NCBI GenBank assembly: GCA_021787665.1
Contig: JAJYLN010000002.1
Coordinates: 62,001-126,000, forward strand
Length of the DNA: 64,000 nt
Direction: 5' to 3'
Source: a bacterium
GTDB lineage: Bacteria; JAMCPX01
The notes under the pieces are model-generated. The model saw only the letters and a program-made list of their open reading frames with translations, was not told the DNA's origin and searched no databases. The position numbers and the translations under genes were made by a program. Of the stretch, positions 35,090 through 44,336 are shown in pieces; within the stretch, counting starts at the first letter, position 1, and the number at the start of each line of letters is the position of its first letter.

Positions 35090-36439
35090 CTATACCACCG
35101 GCAGGTCTTTCAGCGATTTCTTTATTTCGGCCTCCGGATACTCGTAGTCCTGCAGCTTGCCCCTGAGGAAGCTGTCGTATGCAGAGAGATCGAAGTGTCC
35201 GTGTCCGCTGAGATTGAACAGTATCACCCGCTCCTTGCCTTCTTCTGTTGCCTGCTTTGCCTCGTTGATAGCTCCGAGTATGGCGTGCGCTGACTCCGGC
35301 GCCGGTATCAAGCCCTCGGTCCTTGCGAACACCATCGCTGCCTCGAACACCGGGAGCTGGTTATACGCTACCGCCTCTATGATGCCCTCGTTGTAGAACT
35401 GGCTCACGAGCGGCGAGTCACCGTGATACCGCAGACCGCCCGCGTGTATGCCGGGAGGCACGAAGTTATGTCCGAGCGTGTACATCTTGACGAGGGGCGT
35501 CAGCCCGGCCTCGTCACCGAAGTCGTAGGTGTAGGGGCCCTTGGTAAGGGTAGGGCACGATGCAGGCTCCACCGCGAGCGCCCTGACTGCTTTTCCTGCA
35601 AACTTATCCATGAGGAAGGGGAACGCGATGCCCCCGAAGTTGCTGCCCCCGCCGCACGATGCGATGACGACGTCCGGATAGTCGTTGACCTTCTTAAGCT
35701 GCTCCTTTGCCTCCAGGCCGATGATGCTCTGGTGGATCAGCACATGGTTAAGCACGCTGCCGAGCGCATAGTTCGTGTCGGCGTGCGATACCGCGTCTTC
35801 CACGGCCTCGCTGATGGCTATGCCGAGACTGCCCGGGGACGACGGATCTTCGGCAAGGACCTTTTTGCCGGCATTGGTGAGCTCCGTCGGGCTTGCATGG
35901 ACGTTTGCGCCCCACGTCTCCATGAGGATCCTCCGGTAGGGCTTCTGGTCGTAGCTCACGCGTACCATGTAGACCGTGACATCGATACCCATGAACCTGC
36001 CGGCCATCGCGAGGGCGCTGCCCCACTGCCCGGCGCCCGTCTCGGTCGCGAGCCTCTTGATGCCCTCCTTCTTGTTGTAGTAGGCCTGTGCAACGGCGGT
36101 GTTCGGCTTATGGCTGCCCGGGGGGCTGAAGCTCTCGTTTTTGTAGTATATTCTCGCCGGCGTCTTGAGGTACGCCTCGAGTCTGTGCGCCCTGAACAGG
36201 GGCGACGGCCTCCAGAGGGCGTAGATCTTGAGGACCTCTTCCGGTATGTCTATCCACCTCTTTGTAGAGACTTCCTGCTCGATGAGCCCCATGGGAAAAA
36301 TGGGCTTGAGGTCGTCCGGGGTAACGGGCTTCTTTGTGCCCGGGTGAAGCACCGGGGCAGGCGGCTTCGGCATGTCCGCCATGATGTTGTACCACCTTCT
36401 CGGTATCTCTGTCTCGTCAAGTACTATCTTCGTCTGCAT
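35090..36439 (-). CDS. trpB2: TrpB2-type tryptophan synthase beta-like enzyme
   Basis: This is a 449-residue PLP enzyme of the TrpB2 group, which carries longer N-terminal and loop segments than the classic TrpB1. The PLP lysine is Lys111 in [16 protein letters not shown] follows, and the glycine-rich phosphate loop is S-C-G-G-G-S-N-F. TrpB2 enzymes make tryptophan from indole and serine, and in many organisms work without, or only loosely with, TrpA. It is the last gene of trpEGDCB2, and no trpA is in the window. An AAAGGAG site precedes the ATG. Either this TrpB2 works with a distant TrpA, or a TrpB1/TrpA pair lies elsewhere. Confidence 0.92.
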   Translation of the reverse strand: MQTKIVLDETEIPRRWYNIMADMPKPPAPVLHPGTKKPVTPDDLKPIFPMGLIEQEVSTKRWIDIPEEVLKIYALWRPSPLFRAHRLEAYLKTPARIYYKNESFSPPGSHKPNTAVAQAYYNKKEGIKRLATETGAGQWGSALAMAGRFMGIDVTVYMVRVSYDQKPYRRILMETWGANVHASPTELTNAGKKVLAEDPSSPGSLGIAISEAVEDAVSHADTNYALGSVLNHVLIHQSIIGLEAKEQLKKVNDYPDVVIASCGGGSNFGGIAFPFLMDKFAGKAVRALAVEPASCPTLTKGPYTYDFGDEAGLTPLVKMYTLGHNFVPPGIHAGGLRYHGDSPLVSQFYNEGIIEAVAYNQLPVFEAAMVFARTEGLIPAPESAHAILGAINEAKQATEEGKERVILFNLSGHGHFDLSAYDSFLRGKLQDYEYPEAEIKKSLKDLPVV

Positions 36440-36440
36440 G

Positions 36441-37268
36441 TTATCTCCTTTCTGTACTAAGACTTGTTTTGAATCCGCTTATAAGCTCTCGTAGTTTCTT
36501 CGCGGGCGAGTCGGCACACATGAGGGCCTCTCCTATCAGGAACCCGTCTATGCCGAGTCTGAGGAATTCCGCTATCGTGGTTGCCGATGCTATCCCGCTC
36601 TCTGCTATCGTGTATACGGTATCCGGTATGTGCCCGGCAAGCTTTTTGACGACATCGGTGTCAATCTCGAAGGTCTCGAGGTTCCTCGAGTTGATGCCGA
36701 CCATCCTCGCACCCGCATCCAGTGCTGTGGATAGCTCGTCCTCGCTGTGTACCTCCACCAAGGGCTCCATGCCAAGCTTCCTCGAGAGCCGGATATAGGC
36801 GCCGATACCGTTGCCGAGCAGCCTCACGATCAACAGAAGAGAATCGGCCCCCAGCGCCCTGGACTCGTATACCTGGAACTCATCTATGATAAATTCTTTT
36901 CTGAGAACGGGTATATCCCCGCTTCGCTTCGCTGCAGCAAGGTCTTCGGTGCTTCCCCCGAAATACGCGTTGTCAGTCAATACCGATAGTGCACAAGCCC
37001 CTGCAGACGCGTACTCTGCGGCGAGCCGTACGACATCGATGGGGCCGGCGAGCGTTCCCTTCGAAGGGGACCTCCTCTTGATCTCCGCGATGATGCGCGG
37101 TTGACCGGCCATGGTCAGGGCCTGCTCAAGAGAACGGGCAGGCGGAGCTTTATCGATGAGCTGCCGGAGTGCTTTGATGCCGCCGGCCTGCTTCATCAGC
37201 CCGACCTCCCTGCGCTTGTCGGCCACGATATCTCTGAGGAAGTTCCTGCTATCGGCTGGCCCCGCCAT
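36441..37268 (-). CDS. trpC: Indole-3-glycerol phosphate synthase
   Basis: This 275-residue TIM-barrel enzyme closes the indole ring to give indole-3-glycerol phosphate. The active-site [13 protein letters not shown] is at about residues 58-70. [20 protein letters not shown] and the C-terminal phosphate-binding F-L-I-G-E-A-L-M follow. Its ATG lies inside the end of trpD (20-base overlap), and trpB2 begins one base after its stop, so all three are tightly coupled. It is stand-alone, not fused to trpF. Confidence 0.95.
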   Translation of the reverse strand: MAGPADSRNFLRDIVADKRREVGLMKQAGGIKALRQLIDKAPPARSLEQALTMAGQPRIIAEIKRRSPSKGTLAGPIDVVRLAAEYASAGACALSVLTDNAYFGGSTEDLAAAKRSGDIPVLRKEFIIDEFQVYESRALGADSLLLIVRLLGNGIGAYIRLSRKLGMEPLVEVHSEDELSTALDAGARMVGINSRNLETFEIDTDVVKKLAGHIPDTVYTIAESGIASATTIAEFLRLGIDGFLIGEALMCADSPAKKLRELISGFKTSLSTERR

Positions 37269-38286
37269 GGTCCCGTGTCCTTGCGCTGTCGAGTTTAAGC
37301 TCCTCCAGTTTTCTGGCTGCTCGGCCAGAGTCTATGACGTCCCGTGCGAGAGCGATGCCGGCCTGAATGGTGTTCGTCTTGCCCGCTATATACAGAGCGA
37401 ATGCACTGTTTATCTCGGTCATGTCCCTCATGGGCCCCCGAACGCCGTTCAGGATGTCTTGCAGAATCGATGCGTTATAGCGAGCATCGCCCCCGTTGAG
37501 CGCCTCTGCCGGAGCGAGTTGGTAACCGAGTTCTTGCGGGTCGAACGTGTACGACCTGATTGTTCCGTGACTCAGCTCCGACACGTCCGTCGTGCCCGTC
37601 ATGGTCACCTCGTCTGCCCCGTCGCTGCCATGGACGACGCACGCGGACACACTGCCTAGGCTGTGCAGGACCTGTGCGATCGTAGCCGTGAGCCTGCGGT
37701 CGTAAACCCCGATCAACTGGTAGCGTACGCCGGCCGGGTTCGTGAGCGGGCCGATCATGTTAAAAATAGTCCGTATACCTATCTCCCTGCGCGGCCCTAT
37801 CGCGAACTTCATGGCCCTGTGATACAGGGGGGCGAAAAGGAAGCACATGCCGACCGTATTGAGGAGACGCTCCGCCCGATCGCTCTCTGTGTTTATATCG
37901 ATACCGAGTGCCTCGAGAACATCGGCGCTGCCGCTCTTCGAGGAAACGGAGCGGTTGCCGTGCTTTGCCACTCTGACGCCTGCACCTGCTGCGACGAACG
38001 CCACCGCTGTCGATACGTTGAACGTACCCTTCCCATCGCCGCCGGTGCCGCAGGTGTCGAGCACGACCTCGTGGCCCGTGTTGATCCGTACAGCCTTCTC
38101 CCGCATCGACTTCGCGGCCCCGGCGATCTCGTCCACCGTCTCTCCTTTTATTCTGAGTGCCGTGATGAGCGACGCTATCTGCGCGTCCGTCGCATTGCCG
38201 GACATGATCTCGTCCATGACGGTATGCATCTGCTGTTCAGACAGGGAAACGCCCTGCACCACCATGTCGATCGCGTCTTTTATCAT
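37249..38286 (-). CDS. trpD: Anthranilate phosphoribosyltransferase
   Basis: This 345-residue enzyme attaches phosphoribose to anthranilate. Its PRPP site C-G-T-G-G-D-G-K-G-T-F-N-V-S-T lies near residue 78, and K-H-G-N-R-S-V-S-S-K-S-G-S-A-D follows. The frame extends 12 codons upstream into trpG, but the ATG at 38286 matches the usual TrpD N terminus. The start lies four bases after the trpG stop. TrpG is a separate protein here, not fused as in enterics. Confidence 0.95.
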   Translation of the reverse strand: MIKDAIDMVVQGVSLSEQQMHTVMDEIMSGNATDAQIASLITALRIKGETVDEIAGAAKSMREKAVRINTGHEVVLDTCGTGGDGKGTFNVSTAVAFVAAGAGVRVAKHGNRSVSSKSGSADVLEALGIDINTESDRAERLLNTVGMCFLFAPLYHRAMKFAIGPRREIGIRTIFNMIGPLTNPAGVRYQLIGVYDRRLTATIAQVLHSLGSVSACVVHGSDGADEVTMTGTTDVSELSHGTIRSYTFDPQELGYQLAPAEALNGGDARYNASILQDILNGVRGPMRDMTEINSAFALYIAGKTNTIQAGIALARDVIDSGRAARKLEELKLDSARTRDHGGASR

Positions 38287-38290
38287 GCTG

Positions 38291-38881
38291 CTATTTTTGG
38301 ACCATGTGCAGGAAATTTGCAAGCATCTTTTTGCCGCCGGAGGTCAGTATGGATTCCGGATGAAACTGCACGCCTTCGATCATGAACCGTCGATGCCTGA
38401 TTCCCATAATCTCGTGGTCTTCCTGCGACTCGGCGGTAATGGTGAATTCGTCGGTAAACGATTCCGGCAGCGTCTTCCTGTCTATAACGAGCGAGTGGTA
38501 CCGTGTGGCGGTCAGGGGGTTTTCGAGCCCCGAGAAAATGGTGGCTCCGTCATGCTGTATCCTGGAGGTCTTGCCGTGGTATATCTTGCCGGCTTGTACG
38601 ATGCGCGCGCCGAACGCGTACCCGATAGCCTGGTGTCCAAGGCACACGCCAAGTATGGGGTATACCCCGGCGTACCGCTGTATCGTTTCTACGGTAATGC
38701 CCGCGTCAGCCGGCGTCGACGGTCCCGGAGAAACGACGATGGCATCGATGCCCAGGCCGCCGATCTCGCTTGGCCGCAGGGCATCGTTGCGATACACGAC
38801 TACCCCCGCACCGAGCTCCCCGAAATACTGTACGAGGTTGTACGTGAACGAGTCGTAGTTGTCGATGACGAGTATCTTCAT
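38291..38881 (-). CDS. trpG: Anthranilate synthase glutamine amidotransferase subunit
   Basis: This 196-residue class I glutamine amidotransferase supplies ammonia to TrpE. The catalytic Cys80 lies in G-V-C-L-G-H-Q, and the His-Glu pair is in Q-F-H-P-E-S near residue 172. The N terminus [10 protein letters not shown] is typical. The same subunit can serve 4-amino-4-deoxychorismate synthase, as in many bacteria with one copy, but the trpE neighbour makes tryptophan the main role. Nineteen bases separate it from trpE. Confidence 0.94.
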   Translation of the reverse strand: MKILVIDNYDSFTYNLVQYFGELGAGVVVYRNDALRPSEIGGLGIDAIVVSPGPSTPADAGITVETIQRYAGVYPILGVCLGHQAIGYAFGARIVQAGKIYHGKTSRIQHDGATIFSGLENPLTATRYHSLVIDRKTLPESFTDEFTITAESQEDHEIMGIRHRRFMIEGVQFHPESILTSGGKKMLANFLHMVQK

Positions 38882-38900
38882 GGCATAGTTCTCATAACCT

Positions 38901-40391
38901 TCACCCTATTTCTGCCGCCTTCTTCAGGGCGTCCATCAGCGCCTGCGCCTTGGACCTTGTCTCCCGATACTCCTTCGCCGGCTCAGAATCGTAAACGATG
39001 CCTGCGCCGGACTGGACGTGTACGCCATCGTGGTCAACGAAGGCCGTACGTATCGTTATGCATGTGTCCATGCTGCCCGTATAGCTGATGTATCCGACGG
39101 CACCACCGTAGGGGCCCCTGCTGTCTTTTTCGAGCTGCTCTATGATCTCCATTGCCTTGACCTTGGGTGCGCCGGAGAGCGTACCTGCAGGGAAGACGGA
39201 CTTCAGGATGTCGATCGTGTCCCTGCCGTCGAGTACGCTGCCGCTGACTTCTGAGACGATGTGCATGACGTGGGAGTACCGCTCTACGGCCATGAGTTCG
39301 TCGACCCGGACACTGCCGATCTTCGAGACCCTGCCTGCGTCGTTTCTCGCGAGGTCAACGAGCATGACGTGCTCCGCGCGCTCCTTCTCGTCCGCGAGGA
39401 GGTCCATCTCGAGGGCACGGTCCTCCTCGGCGGTCCTCCCGCGCTTCCTGGTGCCCGCTATGGGGCGTATCACGATTTTCCCGCCCTCGAACCTCACGAG
39501 TACCTCGGGCGACGAGCCGATCAGGTGCCGGCCTCCCATGTCGAAATAGAACATGTAGGGAGAGGGATTGATGAGCCTGAGCGCCCGGTAGAACGATACC
39601 GGGTCGACCAGCGACCGTGAGGAGAACCGCTGCGACAGCACGACCTGGATGATGTCACCGTCGGCAATATGTCTTTTCCCTTTCCGGACTATGCCTTCAT
39701 ACTCCTGCGGGGTCATGTTCGATTTGAAAGGCCTGACTATGTGCCGCTTCTTCTTCGCAGGAGCGAGAGGCCTGTTCAGAATCGATACGACCTTTTTTAT
39801 CGAGGCTATCGCGCTGCGGTAAGCGTCTTTTGCGTTCCGTCCGTCCGTAAATGCGTTGGAAAGGATGATGATGGTGTGCCTGATGTTGTCAAAGATGACG
39901 AGTCTGTTCGTGAAGAGAAGAAATACATCGTCGAATCCGAGGGAAGGCTTACCGCGGTCCGGCACCTTTTCGAACGTCTTTACCATATCGTAGCCGAAGT
40001 ATCCTACGGCGCCGCCCACGAAGCCGGGCAGTCCCTCGATGACGGCCGGCCTGTATTTCCTGAGTTCGGCCCTCAGGATCTCGAGAGGGTCCGGGACAGC
40101 GCGGTATACCTGTGTAACGGCGTGCCCTCCGTTGTATCTCGTTATGGACACGTTCCTTTGCCTGACCCTGAACACCGAGGACGGGTCGAATCCGATAAAG
40201 CTGTACCTGGCCCACCTTTCTCCGCCTTCGACGCTCTCGAGAAGGAACGGGTACGAGAAGTATTTTAGCTTCAACAGGACGGAGACCGGCGTCTCCACAT
40301 CGGAGAGTATCTCCGTATACACGGGTATGACGTTGGAGTGCCTGGCAAGCTTTACAAACGCTTCATAGGATGGATGAAAGATACCGTCCAT
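38901..40391 (-). CDS. trpE: Anthranilate synthase component I
   Basis: This 496-residue subunit converts chorismate to anthranilate with ammonia from TrpG. The tryptophan feedback motif L-L-E-S is visible near residue 50, followed by R-Y-S-F-I-G. The chorismate-binding half carries [14 protein letters not shown], the [11 protein letters not shown] motif and a G-A-G-I-V end. The L-L-E-S motif implies end-product inhibition. The ATG begins one base after the stop of the TPR gene upstream, so its translation depends on that gene. No Trp-rich leader peptide is seen before the operon. Confidence 0.95.
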   Translation of the reverse strand: MDGIFHPSYEAFVKLARHSNVIPVYTEILSDVETPVSVLLKLKYFSYPFLLESVEGGERWARYSFIGFDPSSVFRVRQRNVSITRYNGGHAVTQVYRAVPDPLEILRAELRKYRPAVIEGLPGFVGGAVGYFGYDMVKTFEKVPDRGKPSLGFDDVFLLFTNRLVIFDNIRHTIIILSNAFTDGRNAKDAYRSAIASIKKVVSILNRPLAPAKKKRHIVRPFKSNMTPQEYEGIVRKGKRHIADGDIIQVVLSQRFSSRSLVDPVSFYRALRLINPSPYMFYFDMGGRHLIGSSPEVLVRFEGGKIVIRPIAGTRKRGRTAEEDRALEMDLLADEKERAEHVMLVDLARNDAGRVSKIGSVRVDELMAVERYSHVMHIVSEVSGSVLDGRDTIDILKSVFPAGTLSGAPKVKAMEIIEQLEKDSRGPYGGAVGYISYTGSMDTCITIRTAFVDHDGVHVQSGAGIVYDSEPAKEYRETRSKAQALMDALKKAAEIG

Positions 40392-40392
40392 G

Positions 40393-41277
40393 TCACTGCA
40401 GCGGCACTTCCTGTAACCGCTGGGGACTGCTGCCCGTGTTGTTGTTCTGCGGCGGGGGGGCCGGCGCGTAGTACTGCGTTGCCGGCTGTTGTGTCTGACC
40501 TTGCGGCGTTTGCTGCTGGGGGGCCGGCGCGTAGTACTGCGTCGCCGGCTGTTGTGCCTGACCCTGCGGCGTTTGCTGTTGGGAAGCCTTTATGGCAGTT
40601 ACGAGCCATTCGATGATGTTGAGGATCTCTTTGCGTGTCTCCGGTGGGTCGTTCGTATATTCCATATAGGCGGTCAGTTCGGTCTGGGCGTCTGTGTAGT
40701 CCTTTCTGTGGTAGTACAGTAGTCCAAGGGCCATGTGCGCATCGGCAAATCCAGGGTAGAGGGCGAGTGCCTGCAGGTAGTACTGCATCTCCTCGTTGGA
40801 ATCGTTCCTCAGGGCGACGCCCTGATTGTAGAGCGCTACCGCTTTCTGTCTCAGGTCCGGACTCACCGTCTGTCCCGGCGTGCCCGATGATGTTCCACTC
40901 AGACTGGCTATCGCCTTCCTGACCTGGGCCTTCTTTGCCTCGTCGCTCGAGTACTGAAGGAATTTGTTGAAGCTGTCGATCGCTTCCGTATTCATGTTCC
41001 TCCTCATGTATATGATCCCCATGTTGTAGTAGGCCGGAGCGTACGTCGGATCGATCTGGACGGCCTTCTGATAGCACGCGAGCTCCTCGTTCGAGTTGTT
41101 GTTCATGGCAACGCCCCTGTTGTACCAGTCCAGTGCCGAAAGGGGCTTCGAAGACTGCTCCTTGATAAGCTGCTGCGTCGCCGAGTTTTCCGTTGCTCTG
41201 TTTATGGACTGGGCAGCAGCGTACCCGCTGACCATGATAAAGCAGGTCATCGAGAAAACGATCAATCGTCCGTTCAT
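40393..41277 (-). CDS. Exported TPR protein leading the trp operon
   Basis: This is a 294-residue protein with a signal peptide ending A-A-A-Q near residue 23. TPR units follow, such as A-L-D-W-Y-N-R-G-V-A-M-N with A-C-Y-Q-K-A-V-Q-I-D-P (about 47-80) and the matching pair near 145-180. The C-terminal 60 residues are Gln/Pro/Ala-rich, with two tandem copies of a 21-residue unit (Q-Q-Q-T-P-Q-G-Q ... Y-Y-A-P-A-P). It has a good AGGGAGG site and a near-consensus promoter. It ends one base before trpE. A periplasmic TPR protein has no obvious role in tryptophan synthesis, so the linkage may be accidental or reflect coupling for expression. Confidence 0.8.
   Translation of the reverse strand: MNGRLIVFSMTCFIMVSGYAAAQSINRATENSATQQLIKEQSSKPLSALDWYNRGVAMNNNSNEELACYQKAVQIDPTYAPAYYNMGIIYMRRNMNTEAIDSFNKFLQYSSDEAKKAQVRKAIASLSGTSSGTPGQTVSPDLRQKAVALYNQGVALRNDSNEEMQYYLQALALYPGFADAHMALGLLYYHRKDYTDAQTELTAYMEYTNDPPETRKEILNIIEWLVTAIKASQQQTPQGQAQQPATQYYAPAPQQQTPQGQTQQPATQYYAPAPPPQNNNTGSSPQRLQEVPLQ
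40456..40581 (-). repeat. 63-bp tandem duplication in the TPR gene
   Basis: Two adjacent copies of a 63-base unit code the repeated Gln/Pro/Tyr-rich tail. The DNA copies differ at only a few positions, so the duplication is recent. Confidence 0.75.
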
Positions 41278-41334
41278 ACGGCCTCCCTGTGCTTTTTACG
41301 TATCATACTGCTATCCTCTTGCGAGGCTGATTTC

Positions 41335-41363
41335 ATAATAGCAGACGCAGAAGGCCGTGTCAA
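41335..41363 (-). promoter_or_regulatory. Strong sigma-70 promoter of the TPR-trp operon
   Basis: On the minus strand TTGACA (41363-41358) and TATTAT (41340-41335) are 17 bases apart, close to the consensus. The leader to the ATG at 41277 is about 50 bases. It holds a small CCTC-GCAA-GAGG hairpin and a 10-codon open frame (ATG at 41306) whose TGA overlaps the TPR start. That frame has no Trp codon, so classical attenuation is not supported. Confidence 0.8.
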
Positions 41364-41380
41364 AATGGATCTTGCGGCGT

Positions 41381-42163
41381 CTATCTCTTTTTGTAAGCAG
41401 GTGATCTGCCCTCCTGCAGGGCGGCTTTCCCCTCGACGTAGTCTTCGGAGGACACAATCGTGGCATAGTCCTCGATGTCCTCCCGAACGACTGCCATGAA
41501 GTCTTTCAGAGTCGAGTCCACGATCGACCTCTTGGCCGCTGTCATGGCGAGCGGCGCATTCCTGGAGAGGCCCTTCAGCATCTTTATGCCCTCTTTGAGC
41601 AGGCTGTCCTCCTCTGCCAGGGCATCGATCAGCCCGCTATCCAGTGCAGACCGGGGAGTGAGCAGCTTCCCTTTGAGTACGAGCTCCCGTGCCCGCGTCT
41701 CGCCGATGAGCCTGACCAACCTATAGATACCACCGAAGGGCGGAAATGTGCCGAGCCTGACGTCCGGGAAGCCTATGTTTATCTCCTGGTCTACAGCTAT
41801 TCTGAAATCCGTAGCCAGGGCGAGCTCGAGTCCGAAGCCCACACAGTGGCCGTTTATGAGGGTCAGGGTGGGCAGGTGTAGCCGCTGTAGCGACAGAAGG
41901 GCCTCTGCTACCAGGCCGAGCGTCTTCCTGAGCTTCCGCTCGTTGTGTCCGTCTGCGATGTCCACGACTTCGTGCCCGGAGGTAAAGATTCCTTCGATGG
42001 CGCTGGTCATGATGACGCCATCATAGTCGTGATGGAGCGTAATACTATTGATCTCGTCGCGGAGCTGCTCCAGGACCGGCAGCTTTATGAAGTTGTCCGG
42101 GGGTCTGTTGATCTTCAGAACGAGAATGTTCTGGGTGTCCTCTTTCACGATAAACTCATTCAT
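41381..42163 (-). CDS. Enoyl-CoA hydratase/isomerase family protein
   Basis: This is a 260-residue crotonase-fold protein. The oxyanion-hole region and G-H-C-V-G-F-G-L-E-L-A-L-A-T-D are present, the latter giving the first catalytic-type Glu. The second catalytic Glu of hydratases (in P-E) is Asp here (F-P-D-V-R-L-G), as in some isomerases and other crotonase-superfamily members. It may therefore not be a standard hydratase. No other fatty-acid gene is adjacent. About 130 bases without a recognisable gene separate it from the heptose kinase upstream. The ribosome site before the ATG is weak. Confidence 0.8.
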   Translation of the reverse strand: MNEFIVKEDTQNILVLKINRPPDNFIKLPVLEQLRDEINSITLHHDYDGVIMTSAIEGIFTSGHEVVDIADGHNERKLRKTLGLVAEALLSLQRLHLPTLTLINGHCVGFGLELALATDFRIAVDQEINIGFPDVRLGTFPPFGGIYRLVRLIGETRARELVLKGKLLTPRSALDSGLIDALAEEDSLLKEGIKMLKGLSRNAPLAMTAAKRSIVDSTLKDFMAVVREDIEDYATIVSSEDYVEGKAALQEGRSPAYKKR

Positions 42164-42295
42164 GGGGTCAGTATAGTTTGAGCAGCGTCCGATTTCAATA
42201 AAAAAGTTGAAGATGAGGAATGTATCGTACCTGCGGTACTGAAAGCACCGTGTTGCTGCATGAGCTCTCGTATGAAGAAAAATACAGGTACAAGG

Positions 42296-43291
42296 TCAAG
42301 AAGATATACTCCCCAGACCTAGGGACGATTCCAGCTCATCCGCGGACGCCGTTGCCGTGCCGAGCTTGCCCACGACGATTCCTGCAGCGTGGTTCGATAT
42401 GACGCATGCATCCATCCACGTGGCCTTCACGGCGAGTGCGAGTGTGAGTGCCGAGATGACGGTATCGCCGGCACCGGTAACATCGTATACCTCTTTTGCA
42501 ATGGTGGGTATGTGCTGCACGGTACCGTCTGACTGGAACAGGCTCATGCCGTATTCGCCCCGGGTTATGAGAATCGCATCGGTGTGGTACGCCTTCAACA
42601 GGTACGTCCCTGCCTTTGCCAGCGCCTTTGCCGAGTCGATTTTGAACCCGCAGGCCTCCTCGGCTTCTTTCTGGTTCGGGGTGATGACCGTCACGCCCCG
42701 GTAGGACCTGAAATTGCGTATCTTGGGGTCCACGGCGACGACCGTACCGTTCCTGTCTTTTGACCCGAGGATGTGGGAGATGATGCCCCTGTTGATCAAG
42801 CCTTTCCCGTAGTCGGAGACGATCACGGCGTCGAACCTATGCAGCTCTGTATCAAGAAACGCGACCATGCCGCTGTACGCTTTTCTCGAAAGCTCCTCCT
42901 TCGACTCCCGGTCGAACCGTACCACCTGCTGGTGCTGCGCGACGACCCTTGTCTTTATCGACGTGGGCCTGGGCTCATCCACGATGATACCGTCAGTCCT
43001 GTAGCCGTCTTCCTTGAGCATCTCCAGCATCCTCTCGCCGTTGTAGTCGTTGCCTATCACACCGACCAACACTGCCTCGCCACCCAGCGCCCTGATGTTC
43101 TGGAGGACGTTCGCGGCGCCGCCGAACATGATGCTCTCCTTTGTTACCTCCACGACCGGGACGGGCGCCTCCGGGGATATGCGGGAGACCTTTCCCCACA
43201 CGAACTCATCGAGAATGATGTCTCCGATCACAAGGACCCGTGCCTTCCTGAAATTCCTGATAATCTTGAGTAGCCTCTTTGTGTTCTCCAT
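42296..43291 (-). CDS. rfaE1: D-glycero-beta-D-manno-heptose-7-phosphate kinase (stand-alone)
   Basis: This 331-residue PfkB/ribokinase-type enzyme has the RfaE N-terminal kinase pattern: V-I-G-D-I-I-L-D-E-F-V-W-G, I-S-P-E-A-P-V-P-V-V-E-V and G-G-A-A-N-V. The ribokinase end motif D-V-T-G-A-G-D-T-V-I is near residue 268. In many bacteria it is fused to the adenylyltransferase as HldE; here only the kinase half is present, so the adenylyltransferase must lie elsewhere. It supplies ADP-heptose for the LPS core. The gene follows the GT9 glycosyltransferase stop directly, with GGAGGG before its ATG. Confidence 0.9.
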   Translation of the reverse strand: MENTKRLLKIIRNFRKARVLVIGDIILDEFVWGKVSRISPEAPVPVVEVTKESIMFGGAANVLQNIRALGGEAVLVGVIGNDYNGERMLEMLKEDGYRTDGIIVDEPRPTSIKTRVVAQHQQVVRFDRESKEELSRKAYSGMVAFLDTELHRFDAVIVSDYGKGLINRGIISHILGSKDRNGTVVAVDPKIRNFRSYRGVTVITPNQKEAEEACGFKIDSAKALAKAGTYLLKAYHTDAILITRGEYGMSLFQSDGTVQHIPTIAKEVYDVTGAGDTVISALTLALAVKATWMDACVISNHAAGIVVGKLGTATASADELESSLGLGSISS

Positions 43292-44335
43292 TCAACCCTC
43301 CGTAGGTGCATTGAGAATCTGTACTGCGTGCCGCAGGACGAGATCGCTGTCGATAGCCCTGGCGCATGCGGTCCGCGCATCGTCGCTGCACGGATAGTCG
43401 GGGCACACGTCACAGTGCCTGGGCGCGGTAATCGCGACATAACGGTCTCCGGCCGGCTTCCATTTCCTGATGTGCTCCTCGAGACCGCGCATCGGAGGAT
43501 AGACGATGACACCCGGAGTGCCTACCGCATCGGCTATATGACACGGGCCGCTGTCGTTGCCTATAAACAGTGAGGCACGTCGAATCAGGCAGCTTACCTG
43601 TCTGAGCGGCAGCCCCACGGCTGCCGATGCAGCGCCGGGCCCCACGGTGTTCAGTATCCTTTGTATCGTGCCCGCTTCCGCCGCATCACCGATTACCACG
43701 GACCTGACGTGGTGGACCTGTGCGAGCCTGTCTATCACGGACGCATAGCCCTCCGAAGTCATGCCCTGGCCGCCTACCGTCTTGCCGCCCGGGTGTATGA
43801 CTGCATACCGCCGGTCATCCCCGGGCCCGGTCCCCCTTACGGCGGACATAATTGGATAGGTGGTGCATTCATCGGTGCCAAGCTCGAGGGACAGGTCGTT
43901 ACTGAATATGCCGAGGGGGCCAACGAGCTTCATCGTAAGCTCCACGATATTCTCGCCCTCCGTGTATTCCACACGGTCTGTCAGGAAGCGCGATCTGCCT
44001 TCCGTCTGGAACCCTATCCTCCTCTTTGCGCCGGAGAGCATGCCGATCAGCTCGCTCCTGAGAAACCGCTTGAACAGTATCGCTACGGCGAAGCGTCTCT
44101 TCCTCAATTCTCTGATGAATCCGACGTAGCCCTTCAGGGACCTGTGTGCGCCGTACATGTCGTAGACCATGACCTCGTCTATCCACGGTATGCCGTTGAC
44201 GAGGTCATCGATGCCGGGAGAGACGATCATGGTTATGGAGGAGTCCGGGTACTGTTTCTTTATCGCCCGTACTGCCGGGATACTCACCAGCGTATTGCCT
44301 ATCGAGCCGAATCTGACGATGAGTATCCGCTGCAT
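43292..44335 (-). CDS. Glycosyltransferase family 9, probable LPS heptosyltransferase
   Basis: This 347-residue GT9 enzyme starts I-L-I-V-R-F-G-S-I-G-N-T, the WaaC/WaaF-type opening. The ADP-heptose binding region I-G-N-D-S-G-P-C-H-I-A-D-A near residue 250 and the V-I-H-P-G-G segment near residue 187 are present. A Cys-rich tail, C-D-V-C-P-D-Y-P-C, is common in this family. It most likely adds heptose to the inner LPS core. The neighbouring heptose kinase supports this, but which heptose it adds is unclear. It follows the giant TPR gene by one base. Confidence 0.88.
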   Translation of the reverse strand: MQRILIVRFGSIGNTLVSIPAVRAIKKQYPDSSITMIVSPGIDDLVNGIPWIDEVMVYDMYGAHRSLKGYVGFIRELRKRRFAVAILFKRFLRSELIGMLSGAKRRIGFQTEGRSRFLTDRVEYTEGENIVELTMKLVGPLGIFSNDLSLELGTDECTTYPIMSAVRGTGPGDDRRYAVIHPGGKTVGGQGMTSEGYASVIDRLAQVHHVRSVVIGDAAEAGTIQRILNTVGPGAASAAVGLPLRQVSCLIRRASLFIGNDSGPCHIADAVGTPGVIVYPPMRGLEEHIRKWKPAGDRYVAITAPRHCDVCPDYPCSDDARTACARAIDSDLVLRHAVQILNAPTEG

Positions 44336-44336
44336 G

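Noticed and set aside
41274-41306. trp leader peptide for attenuation
   Set aside because: The 10-codon frame has no Trp codon, and no terminator/antiterminator pair is visible.
42220-42402. Small plus-strand gene between the crotonase and heptose kinase genes
   Set aside because: The frame runs into the antisense of the heptose kinase gene, and has no ribosome site or recognisable pattern.
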